DNA of 44,288 bases, from assembly GCA_019748235.1 (NCBI GenBank), contig JAIEPU010000016.1, forward strand, positions 1 through 44,288, written 5' to 3'. Made by a program: the position numbers and the translations under genes. Shown piece after piece: positions 26,327 through 35,600 of this stretch (position 1 is the first letter of the stretch; each line of letters begins with the position of its first letter). The notes under the pieces were generated by a model. That model made no database searches. It saw only the letters and a program-made list of their open reading frames with translations, and was not told where the DNA came from. Source of the DNA: a bacterium (GTDB lineage: Bacteria > Planctomycetota > Planctomycetia > Kolteriales > Kolteriaceae).

Positions 26327-29300
26327 GATAAGAGTTGCCACTGACCGTAGTGCCGTTGCCACCTGCCAAGATGTCGAGTTCCACTCCGTTCCAATTCTGA
26401 AAGACGTTATCCACTACGGTCACGTCATCCTGGAGCACTCGCAACGGGACAGGGCTTTGACTTCCAGTGGCCGGACTGGCAGAGGACGAGCCAACAATCT
26501 TGTTGTCCTGAATGGTGGATCCCTCCATCGCATAGATGAAGGCCGGTAGGTTCGGCGCTGCTGCAGTGATAGTCGAGTTGATAAGTGTTCCAAACACATT
26601 CAAGGAGAGTGTGTAAATTGAGACGCTGTCGAAAATCGAACTTGCTACCGGTATCGTGATTCCCGAGTTACGATAGGCCGAAGTGATGATTGTGTAATAA
26701 GCATCGATTGGTGTGATTGAATCGCTCGCCATCACATAAGCGGCGGAATCAGCGACCACTCCACCAACAAGAATGATCCTGAATCCGTTGTTCGCGGAAA
26801 TGACCTTCTGGCTTGGCAACGGTCCGGAGGTGACGAAGGTGCTATTATAGATTTCTAACTGTGACGAAGTGTTCGCGCCGCCACCCCATGTACTGAGCAC
26901 GTCGCCGTTTGACACGTAAAAGTTGCTATTCGAAATATAACCGTATGTCGGTTGCGCGGACGAACCCCAAAAATAGACCGCCGATGCTGAAGTCGTGCCG
27001 GGGCCGTGAATATCCACCGCGTCAAAATAGAAGGTGCCACGAGAAAAGAGATTGTAAGCAGAGCCCTGATAGTAAGTCGTGTTGGTCATTCCAGAGTGGT
27101 CAATCGTTAAGTTCGAAATGATGGTGGGACGTTGATCTCCCTGGTTATCGAAGATGAATCCACCTCGAATGATGGAGTTCCCGATGCCCAATCCTCGAAT
27201 CGTGATCCCCGCAAACGATCGGGGCAAGCCGGAGTAGGTGTATGTCCCGGATAGGACGTAGATCGTATCGCCCGGTTGCGCCACGGCGAATGCATTATTG
27301 AACGCGACCTGACTGGCAACGGCCCAGATGAATCCTGTTTGGGTTTGAGATATCGTAATCGCGCGTGTCACATCGTTATAAGTGACGTCGAAACCGGTTC
27401 CCGTGCTGAGCGAATCGGCCTTGCCGTCCTCCAACGGTAAGACATTTTTGGCGATGGCGATGATAGGCGTGTGCCGATCGACGGGGTTTGTGATCCAATC
27501 GTTCCAGGCCGATCTGAGGGCATTGGAATCCGTCACCGTCCCGCCGAACAAAAGGTCGTTTCCATCCCCACCGAAGATTGTGTCCGGGTCGGCACCGCCG
27601 ACGACACAATCATCACCGCTTCCCGCTTGAAGGTAGTCGTATCCCTCGGCTCCGTCGATAAAGTCATTCCCATCGGCGGTGTTGATTTGGTCGTTACCCA
27701 TTCCACCAATAACAGTGTCCGATCCAGAGCCGGTAGCGATGGTATCGTCGCCATTTCCACCGGTCACATAGTTCATTCCGCTACCCTGCACAATGATTCG
27801 GTCATTTCCCTCCGCGCCGTCGATGGTGTTGCTTCCACCAGGTACATTGATGGTGTCGTTACCTTCACCTCCATCAATGTTGTCGTTACTACTCGAACCG
27901 GTAATGGTGTCATCACCGTAACCACCCAGGACAGATGCAGCGATTCCGGTGAGACTTGCGATCGATATGGTGTCATTTCCGCTTTGCCCATCGATCGATA
28001 TTGCATTGATGGGGGCGCTGAAGAGATAAAAGTTATTAACGGCTTGCCCGTCGATCATCGTCTCGTTGACTAAGAAACTGTTCGCGGAAACCGTCGTTAC
28101 AGAGACGATGTCATCACCATCGCTCAAATACCAGTAGAGGGTGTTATTCGAGATCGAGTACGGTTGGGACATGTTCACTTGGAAAGTGAATTCGGGCCCG
28201 ACCGCGCCTTCCGCATCGATCGCTTTAACATGCACCGTCCTCATTCCTGTGGTCGAAAAGGAGTGATTGACGATTGTTGAGTTGCTGCCGGTCACCGACT
28301 GTTCGAAAACGCCGTCACCTTCCCAGTCGATCAAATACGTAAACGATTGAGCTAAATCTGCCGGTGAATCAAAAGCTTTCAGGGTGTAGGCTGCCGATTT
28401 ACGCGATACTGAAGTTGGGCCGCTGACGTTCACCGTGGGTGCGACGTTCAACGCAGTGATCGTGGTGGTGCTCCTCGCAATTTGAGCTCCCGAAGATACC
28501 TGCAAACCGACGGTGTAAACGCCGTTGTTAACAGTTGTGTAAGAGACGGTTCTGCCTAAGGCGTCGCCAAAGATTCCGTCGTTATTAAGGTCCCAACTAT
28601 AGGTCGTTGACGGTCCTGAATCGCCGGCCGTGAGTACGACTGACTGCCCGGCATTCACGACATAAGGACCACCTGTATCGACGACGATCGAAAAATAGTT
28701 GAGTGAAACAGGGGCCGAAATACTGAAATTATTGGAGTCAAAACTCTGAGCGACTTTGACTCGGACGCTGTACGTGCTCCCTCCGATAAGGCCAAGGTTA
28801 ATCAATTGTTGCGCCGTTAAAGTTGGTGTGACGCCAACCGCATCACCGAATATTCCGTCCCCATTCACGTCCCAAGTGTAGGAAAGTGATTCATCTGCTG
28901 TAAAAGAGAATGATCCGGAAGCATCAAGCGTTAGACTTCGTCCTCCGTAGATGGTCTGCGCATTTCCCGCATCCGCATAGGGAGTCCGGTTCAACACCTC
29001 GAGGTAGGCAGGATCAGAGTAAGTTATCGTTGACCCAACCGTCGTGCGCAATCGTACGAAGTATCCACCGTCTTTGATTCCGAGACCGGCGAGTTGAGCC
29101 CATGACAATGTCGGACTGTTTCCGATGGCATCGGTATAAACACCGTCTCCGTTGATATCCCAGGCGTAGCTCGCGCCTGGTTGATTGTTTCGCCCCTCTA
29201 GAACGAGTGACTGACCCGCATGGACAATGTAGTATTGACCCGCATCGGTGACAGGAAGCGCGCTCCAATTGAACTCGATTGCTCCCAGTGTGGGCGCGTC

Positions 29301-31196
29301 AAGGTTTCGCAAGCGTCCGTAGAAGTCGTAGTCGACGGTATATCCAAAGGTCGATACCTTCGCTCCACCGATTAATGCGGAACCGGCCGAGGGAGCGGAA
29401 AGGAGATTCGGGGCCGACGTGAGAGTGACAGCGAACGGATCGCCCGAGTAAGTGTTAGTATTGCTCACTTGGTAATAAGCGTTGGCAAGCAGGTGATCGG
29501 CATCATTGATGATGTTGAGGTTGATATTGCGGTTGTTCGTGCGGGCAAAAACATTGTTGGCCGCGAAGACCGATGCGTTGTTCATACCCTGGTTGACGGC
29601 GATATCCCAAGCCTGGCTCGGCGTGTTCGATGGCCCGTCCAATAGGAACGAGTTGTAAAGAAGGTATGTGGTTGGAACCGCGCTAAAGGCATTAATGAAA
29701 TACCTCTGGATGGTGATCGGATCGGTAATTGCCCAAATGCAATTGATGTACCAGCCACCCGTCGAGTCCGTGATTCCCGAATTCGGCGAACTCCCGGTGA
29801 TTTGAAAGAGGTTGTTCATCTGCACGGTTTTGACCGGCGCGCTCACCGTGTATGGCTGGCCGATGAGCACTTGATAGTTCACGACAAAATGGCGAAGAGA
29901 CGAGAGATCACTGTTGTCACCCGGAAGAGTTCGAGTGTCGACAGTATTCATTCCCGATGTATAACTCGCGCCTTGGTAAAACTCGCGGATGACTTTGTCG
30001 TTGACGCTGATGTTCAGCGCCATCGTCTGACCTATTTGATTTCCGGTATGTCCGTAGAACGCTGGAGTTTGAGTATCGATTCCCCCGCCAATCAAGTTGA
30101 AGTCGGGAAGCCGACCAAAACGAGCGATGTTTCCTTCTGAAATGACTTCGTTTCCGCCTCCGGGACTAAACGTGTTGAAAATCGTTGTCTGGGAAGCGGT
30201 ACCGTTTGTGTATCCACTCACATTGTTGAGGAGTAACGCGAATCCGCCGGTGGAGTTTGGCAAATACGAATGGACCGAAGTGCCGTGCCGACCGTTGTAG
30301 TAAGATTCGGTGTTCATCGCGACGACGGACCAATTGTTGGCCGGCGCTAGTTTGATGCCCCAGTTCTGGTATTGTTGCCCCGCGACACAGCCCCAACCGT
30401 CGGCTCGAATGTCGGTGATGAGCCCGCCGTCGCCGCTCATCAGGATGCCGTCTTGAGCAATGTTTCCCACGGCTTCCCAATTGATCGTGTTTGGATTGAC
30501 TCCCGCTCCAGGATTCAGATAGAGCGTTCCGTTATTCCATGTCCAGCTTCGTGAGATGCTAGAGACAGTGTTCGAAGTTTGAAGGTAGGTGTAAGGGGAA
30601 AGACGAGAGACGTCGCTCGTGGCATTTCGGATCCAGCCGATCATGGTGGATGCCGATGCGGTCCACGAATTCGTTCCGGCGACTTGAGTCCAAAGATTCG
30701 TGTTTGCGTTCATCTTGATGGTGAATGCACTGAACATCGGTTTTGCGAGGTTGGTATCGCCATAAGCGCCGATCGTCACCATCGGTTGAGAAACATTCAG
30801 TCCGAAGGTGTCGTAGAACTCGTCGCCTCTCTTGAAAAGGAGAGCGACATTCCCCCCCGTCTGGGTCAGGACGGTTCGCGCTTTGGAGAGGCTCTTCCAG
30901 GGATTGGCTTGACTACCGTCACCGGTGGCGTCGTTCCCCAACGTGCTGAAATAGAACGTTTGCGCCCGCGGCTGCATTGAGTAATCGAGTCGCGCTTGCT
31001 TGAGCGTGTTGTACCAGACAAACCATTCGGCGGACGTGGGAGATGGAATCGAACCTGCAACCTGGTCGTAAGTACCCATACTCGACTGAATGGTTGCCGA
31101 CTGAGCCGAAATATCGACCGCCGCATTTAAAAGATCGAGGTTGTCCCCTGACAGAACAAAGCGACTTTCCAACTCTTCCAGGTGCGGCTTCCGCAT
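26322..31196 (-). CDS. Giant secreted beta-helix/PKD/RTX surface protein with LEPR-XLL-like N-terminus
   Basis: A 1624-residue protein. The ATG at 31196 has AGAGGA 5-6 bases upstream. It begins MRKPHLEELESRFVLSGDN, which resembles the LEPR-XLL N-terminal motif of large planctomycete surface proteins. Domains in order: a first right-handed beta-helix with the usual DGSQANPWKSLSKA opening (about 80-640); four PKD-like Ig domains with DINGDGVYTDA, DVNGDGIFGDA, DLNNDGIFGDA and DWEGDGVF calcium-type turns (645-1008); a block of hemolysin-type Ca-binding repeats (1060-1218, GGYGDDTITGSSSNDNIDGG and onward to FGGDGNDLLFGG); and a second beta-helix to the C-terminus (1285-1624). It is probably a Ca-stabilised adhesin or a carbohydrate-binding or lyase-type surface protein; no catalytic residues could be assigned. 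The DNA is a little poorer in G+C than its neighbours. Confidence 0.88.
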   Translation of the reverse strand: MRKPHLEELESRFVLSGDNLDLLNAAVDISAQSATIQSSMGTYDQVAGSIPSPTSAEWFVWYNTLKQARLDYSMQPRAQTFYFSTLGNDATGDGSQANPWKSLSKARTVLTQTGGNVALLFKRGDEFYDTFGLNVSQPMVTIGAYGDTNLAKPMFSAFTIKMNANTNLWTQVAGTNSWTASASTMIGWIRNATSDVSRLSPYTYLQTSNTVSSISRSWTWNNGTLYLNPGAGVNPNTINWEAVGNIAQDGILMSGDGGLITDIRADGWGCVAGQQYQNWGIKLAPANNWSVVAMNTESYYNGRHGTSVHSYLPNSTGGFALLLNNVSGYTNGTASQTTIFNTFSPGGGNEVISEGNIARFGRLPDFNLIGGGIDTQTPAFYGHTGNQIGQTMALNISVNDKVIREFYQGASYTSGMNTVDTRTLPGDNSDLSSLRHFVVNYQVLIGQPYTVSAPVKTVQMNNLFQITGSSPNSGITDSTGGWYINCIWAITDPITIQRYFINAFSAVPTTYLLYNSFLLDGPSNTPSQAWDIAVNQGMNNASVFAANNVFARTNNRNINLNIINDADHLLANAYYQVSNTNTYSGDPFAVTLTSAPNLLSAPSAGSALIGGAKVSTFGYTVDYDFYGRLRNLDAPTLGAIEFNWSALPVTDAGQYYIVHAGQSLVLEGRNNQPGASYAWDINGDGVYTDAIGNSPTLSWAQLAGLGIKDGGYFVRLRTTVGSTITYSDPAYLEVLNRTPYADAGNAQTIYGGRSLTLDASGSFSFTADESLSYTWDVNGDGIFGDAVGVTPTLTAQQLINLGLIGGSTYSVRVKVAQSFDSNNFSISAPVSLNYFSIVVDTGGPYVVNAGQSVVLTAGDSGPSTTYSWDLNNDGIFGDALGRTVSYTTVNNGVYTVGLQVSSGAQIARSTTTITALNVAPTVNVSGPTSVSRKSAAYTLKAFDSPADLAQSFTYLIDWEGDGVFEQSVTGSNSTIVNHSFSTTGMRTVHVKAIDAEGAVGPEFTFQVNMSQPYSISNNTLYWYLSDGDDIVSVTTVSANSFLVNETMIDGQAVNNFYLFSAPINAISIDGQSGNDTISIASLTGIAASVLGGYGDDTITGSSSNDNIDGGEGNDTINVPGGSNTIDGAEGNDRIIVQGSGMNYVTGGNGDDTIATGSGSDTVIGGMGNDQINTADGNDFIDGAEGYDYLQAGSGDDCVVGGADPDTIFGGDGNDLLFGGTVTDSNALRSAWNDWITNPVDRHTPIIAIAKNVLPLEDGKADSLSTGTGFDVTYNDVTRAITISQTQTGFIWAVASQVAFNNAFAVAQPGDTIYVLSGTYTYSGLPRSFAGITIRGLGIGNSIIRGGFIFDNQGDQRPTIISNLTIDHSGMTNTTYYQGSAYNLFSRGTFYFDAVDIHGPGTTSASAVYFWGSSAQPTYGYISNSNFYVSNGDVLSTWGGGANTSSQLEIYNSTFVTSGPLPSQKVISANNGFRIILVGGVVADSAAYVMASDSITPIDAYYTIITSAYRNSGITIPVASSIFDSVSIYTLSLNVFGTLINSTITAAAPNLPAFIYAMEGSTIQDNKIVGSSSASPATGSQSPVPLRVLQDDVTVVDNVFQNWNGVELDILAGGNGTTVSGNSYQ

Positions 31197-31535
31197 ATTG
31201 TTCCTCTACATAACCCGGTCGATATGGACGACCCCAATGCGCCGAGAAGTTAACCACGTTTTGTGGACTCGTCATCGCTCGTCAGTTTCGCTGTTCGTTT
31301 AAACACTGAAACTGATTGGGATGCCGGACAATTCTCGGTTGCAATCGTGCTAAATTGTTCAGTTCTACGCTTGGGATCGGGCGATCCATTCCTCTATGCG
31401 TGATCTGACGTCTTGCCGATCGCTCATTTCCGAATGAGAGTCTCGGTTCGTACGTCAAAAAGCATCCTGCTTGCTCTATTTAGGGCGAGTCAAAACCACT
31501 GCGGAACTTCCCGGGGAGGAAAGCAGCTTTCGAAC

Positions 31536-31569
31536 ACGCAATAGCGAAAATGGGAGGTATTGCGTTTTG
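31536..31569 (+). terminator. Orphan terminator in the gap before the GntR gene
   Basis: The 8-bp perfect stem ACGCAATA (31536-31543) / TATTGCGT (31558-31565), with a 14-base loop, is followed by TTTTG, which reads as a factor-independent terminator on the plus strand. No plus-strand gene lies upstream within the gap (the next feature upstream runs on the minus strand), so it would end a short non-coding transcript, or attenuate a long leader of the GntR gene. Confidence 0.45.
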
Positions 31570-31844
31570 TTCACTGGATGGTAACCAGCCTGGCCAGGTA
31601 ATGCAAGCAACAGCTCACCTAAAAGTCATATTCGCTTGACAGATGTCATTAGTGGTTCCGCTATCTGCACTTAGACTTATCTCAAAAGGATCGCCCCGGA
31701 AGATGATTGCTCACAGTCTGGTCAAAATCAGTAGTTAGACACTCCTGTATTCCCGCGTTTCACAGAAATGAGGCCTAATTTCTTTTGAACCTGCTTATCA
31801 GAAAACTTCTGCGAAAATCTCTCGCGATCCCCCCATTCAGTTGG

Positions 31845-31891
31845 TTAGATTGTCTGATCATCTAATCGACCCTTGATGACCACCTTGGTGG
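31845..31891. promoter_or_regulatory. Operator-like palindromes just upstream of the GntR regulator
   Basis: TTAGAT-N9-ATCTAA (31845-31865) and CCACC-TT-GGTGG (31880-31891) lie within 62 bases of the GntR start. FadR-type regulators commonly bind short inverted repeats and repress their own gene; GGT/ACC-containing half-sites are frequent. One or both could be the autoregulatory operator of this operon. Confidence 0.35.
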
Positions 31892-31906
31892 ATGCGGGAG
31901 GACTTG

Positions 31907-32590
31907 ATGCTGCCGGTCTTTGAAAGACCCAAAATGCATGATGTGGTTGCGACAAGGTTAAAAAACCACATCGTCGAGAACGATCTGAAGGAGGGAGATC
32001 GTCTTCCCACGGAGGCGGAACTGGCGAAACAGTTCGGGATCAGCCGTCTCAGTCTGCGTGAGGCGACGAAGTCACTCGAGTTTCTGGGGGTTGTCGAATC
32101 AAAACCGGGTCGTGGTTTGATCGTTGGTCAGGTCAATCTGAAGCGCGTCACCGAGTATTTGGGCTTTCATCCAGTTTGGCAGAACGCCACTCCCGTGCAG
32201 CTCATCGAAACTCGAATTGTCATCGAAACGGGTGTGTTGCCACACGTTATGCGACGCATGCGGAAAGATTTGACCATCTATGACTCGCTGTTTGAAATCA
32301 ATTCGAACCTTCGTCAGTCGAAGGACTTGTCGCAATGGGTCGTGGGCGACATCGCTTTTCACCGCCGATTAGTCGAGTCGAGCGGGCTCGCCCCTTTACT
32401 CGCGATCAATGATCTGCTTGCCACATTCTTCCAGCGATTTCGTGAAAGTGTTCGGCAAGCGGAATGGGAACAGGTGGCTGACAGCCATCAACGAATGATT
32501 GACCATCTACGGGATGGAAAGCTCACTCGCGCCTGCCGCGAGTTGCGGGAGCACATTGAAAGCCACAAAGTTCAGTCGGGCACGCGGTGA
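31907..32590 (+). CDS. GntR-family transcriptional regulator, FadR subfamily (FCD domain)
   Basis: A 227-residue DNA-binding regulator, probable repressor of the operon it heads. The ATG at 31907 is chosen because GGGAGG lies 5 bases upstream; an ATG at 31892 adds 5 residues. The winged-helix domain (about residues 6-75) shows the GntR pattern KNHIVENDLKEGDRLPTEAEL, AKQFGISRLSLREATKSLEF and VVESKPGRGLIV. The C-terminal all-helical FCD ligand domain follows, with IETGVLPHVMRRM, the metal-ligand motif DIAFHRRLVESSG, ADSHQRMIDHLRDGK and the terminal RELREHIESH. FCD domains usually bind organic acids or sugar acids with a metal ion. The stop overlaps a GTG of the next gene, and the DUF1592 start follows at 26 bases. 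Confidence 0.92.
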   Translation: MLPVFERPKMHDVVATRLKNHIVENDLKEGDRLPTEAELAKQFGISRLSLREATKSLEFLGVVESKPGRGLIVGQVNLKRVTEYLGFHPVWQNATPVQLIETRIVIETGVLPHVMRRMRKDLTIYDSLFEINSNLRQSKDLSQWVVGDIAFHRRLVESSGLAPLLAINDLLATFFQRFRESVRQAEWEQVADSHQRMIDHLRDGKLTRACRELREHIESHKVQSGTR

Positions 32591-32616
32591 TAGTTCGAAT
32601 ACTCGGAGTATTAAGG

Positions 32617-35600
32617 ATGCGGTTGGTTTTCAGTTCTCTTTTCTTTCTGTTCGCTGCCTGTCCGCTGCTGGCGGAATCAAGGGAGGCGGTGAGCTTTGAG
32701 GATTTATCAAAGCAGTTTGATCATCAGATCCATCCCCTCATGAAGCAGTTCTGTCTCGATTGCCATTCAACTGCTAAACTCGAGGGTGATCTCGATCTCG
32801 AACGTTTCGCCAAGCTTGAAGATGTGCGGAGTGATTCGAAAGCCTGGGTCAAAGTCGTCGAAATGCTCGGTAACGGGGAAATGCCCCCCAAAGAATCCAA
32901 GCAACTTTCCGCCGCGCAAAAGAAGGAATTACTCGGATGGGTGGAGGCGTATCTCCATGCCGAGGCACTCTCCAATGCCGGCGATCCTGGGCCTGTCGTT
33001 CTTCGGCGCCTCAACAATGCCGAGTACACTTATACGGTTCGCGATCTGACGCATGTTCCGCTCAGCCCCGCGCGAGAATTCCCGAACGATAGCGCGGCCG
33101 GTGAGGGATTTAGCAACACTGGTAACTCGCTGGTCATGTCTCCGGCTTTGCTCACCAAATACATGGATGCCGGGAAAGAAATTGCAAGCCATGCGGTGCT
33201 ACTGCCCGAGGGCTTTCGATTTTCTCCCAATACGTCTCGTCGTGATTGGACCGAGGAAAACCTTGCCGAGATTCGAGAATTCTACAGCCAGTACACCGAA
33301 GCAGGTGGAAGCGATACCGTTACGCAGCAAGGGATCGAACTCGACAAGAACAGGGGAGGCGAGCTTCCGCTAAAGAAATACCTGTTGGCATCACTCGAAG
33401 TAAGAGACGGGAAAGGGAGCGTCGAAAAAATCGCGGACGCGCATCACCTCAGTCCCAAGTACCTTCGAATCTTAATGGACGTGTTGAACGGCAAGGAATC
33501 CTCTCCTTTATTCGATCCATTGCGATCGAAGTGGCGCGCGGCCAAGCCGGAAGAAATTGACGGCATGATCGCCATGATCAAGGAATGGCAATCGACTCTT
33601 TGGAAGTTCAGTAGTGTCGGTCACATTGGAAAAGTGGGGGGGCCCAAGGCATGGATGGAGCCGGTCACTCCACTCGTTGTCAAGCAGGAATTTCGAACGA
33701 AGCTGACGCCCGCTGCCGGTCAGGAAGATGTCGTCATCTATTTGATCGCTGGCGATGCCGGGGATGGCAACGCGAACGACTTTGTTGAATGGCAAGCTCC
33801 TCAACTTGCGGTCGCTGGTCGACCTCCGATTCTCCTTCGGGATCTTCGAAACTTCGTCCATGATCTGAATGCTCGCCGTGAGAAGCTCCTAGCATCGACC
33901 GCGAAGGCGCTCGACGCTGCTGCCGAAGCGAGCGAGAGCGAAGGGGACGTTGATACGGCAAAGCTTGCGGAGAAGTTTTCCGTCGATCCGGACGCGCTGA
34001 AATCTTGGCTCGATTACCTCGGCATTGGTTCCGATCGCCATTTGAAGTTGAGCCATTTGTCAACTCCTCTTCAGAGTCAGAGCAATTACGACTTCGTGAA
34101 AGGTTGGGGATCTCCAGACCTTCCTTCACTATTGGCGAATTCGTCGGATCAGAATGTGCGCGTGCCGGGTAATTTGAAAGCGCATGGAGTGGTCGTGCAT
34201 CCGACCCCCGATCTTGTGGCGGCGGTGGGTTGGCAAAGCCCGGTCAAATCACCCCTTCGCATTGAAGGGAAAGTGACTCATGCCCATCCTGAGTGTGGCA
34301 ACGGGGTGACCTGGTCGCTGGAGCTGCGACGCGGAAAAACCCGTCAGCGTCTCGCGAGTGGTATCTCTCATGGTGGGTCACCGGTCGTTGTTGGTCCAAT
34401 CGAGAATGTCGCTGTTCAGCCAGGGGATCTCGTTTCGTTGCTGATTGGACCCCGTGACGCAAATCACTCGTGCGATCTGACGGACATTGAGCTGAATCTG
34501 ACGAGTTCGGGAGAGGTGAGTGAGACTTGGTCGCTGAATGGGGACATTACGGAGAACGTACTGGCCGGAAATCCTCATGCGGACAAGAAAGGACGCGCCG
34601 ACGTTTGGCATTTCTACTCTGAGCCTGTGACCGGCGCGACGAATGGTCCGGTAATTCCCGCAGGATCTTTATTGGCCCAGTGGCAAAGTGCGGAAAAGCC
34701 CGCGGAGAAACATCGACTCGCCGAAGAGGTGCAAAAGCTTCTTACCTCCGCTCCTCCCAAGCCGGATTCGCCGGATGGTACTCTCTATCGCGAATTGACC
34801 TCACTCTCTGGTCCCTTGTTTGCCGGTACCTCGGCGAGCAAGGCAGAATCGAAGGGAGCACCCGAATCGAAGTGGGGGCTCGATCCCGCGCTATTTGGAA
34901 AGCATCCAAAAGATGGGAGCGTTGACAGCTCGAATCTATGTATTCAGGCACCTGCCGTTATTGAGATTCACCTTCCGCCAGACCTTGTTGCCGGTAGCGA
35001 GTTCGTTACCACGGGAGCTTTGGAGAAGACTTCAGGAGCCGAAGGAAGCGTTCAGCTCCAGGTCTCGACCACCAAACCTGCGGAGACGACGGGCATTGTC
35101 CCCAGTGGTACTAAGATTGGATCAGCAAACGGCACTTGGAGTTCGAATAATCAAGTCGTTTCCTATGCCACACCAATCCTCGTCAGTGAAGGGAGCGCGG
35201 CAAGAAAACGAGTGGAAGCCAATTTCGATTCCTTCCGTCAAACCTTCCCCGCTTCTCTTTGTTACACCAAGATTGTGCCGGTTGATGAGGTCGTGACACT
35301 AACCCTTTTTCACCGTGAAGACGATCATCTCTGCCGACTGATTTTGACCGACGAAGAGAAAGCTAAGCTCGATCGGATGTGGGAGGAGTTCCATTTCGTT
35401 AGCCAGGATCCCCTCAAACTCGTCGACGCTTTCGAACAGCTTTGGCAATTCGCGACTCAGGATGCGGACCCATCAGCATTCGAGCCGATGCGAAAGCCGA
35501 TCAATGATCGGGCGGCGGAGTTCAGAAAGAAACTTATTGCCGCCGAGCCGAAGCATGTCGATGCGCTTGTCAAATTCGCCTCGCAGGCCTATCGCAGACC

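Larger units (their letters stand above)
31197..31906. other. Long gap rich in inverted repeats (candidate structured RNA / regulatory region)
   Basis: About 700 bases divide the giant surface gene (minus) from the GntR gene (plus), with no credible protein gene. Perfect inverted repeats seen: CAGTTTC/GAAACTG (31283-31289, 31308-31314); GGATCG-GG-CGATCC (31374-31387); CTCATT-TCCG-AATGAG (31423-31438), with a UNCG-type tetraloop; GAAAGC-A-GCTTTC (31519-31531); ACGCAATA/TATTGCGT plus TTTTG (31536-31569); CCTGGCCAGG (31589-31598). A TTGACA box lies at 31636-31641 with TATCTG 20 bases on, a spacing longer than usual. Confidence 0.45.

Noticed and set aside
27540..27960. Periodic DNA repeats, at first sight resembling a tandem or CRISPR-like array
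   Set aside because: The period is that of the RTX GGxGxDxxx codons in the giant protein; units are imperfect and in frame, with no spacers.
31589..31598. CCTGGCCAGG palindrome
   Set aside because: Ten bases is too short to stand as an operator on its own; mentioned only as part of the repeat-rich gap.
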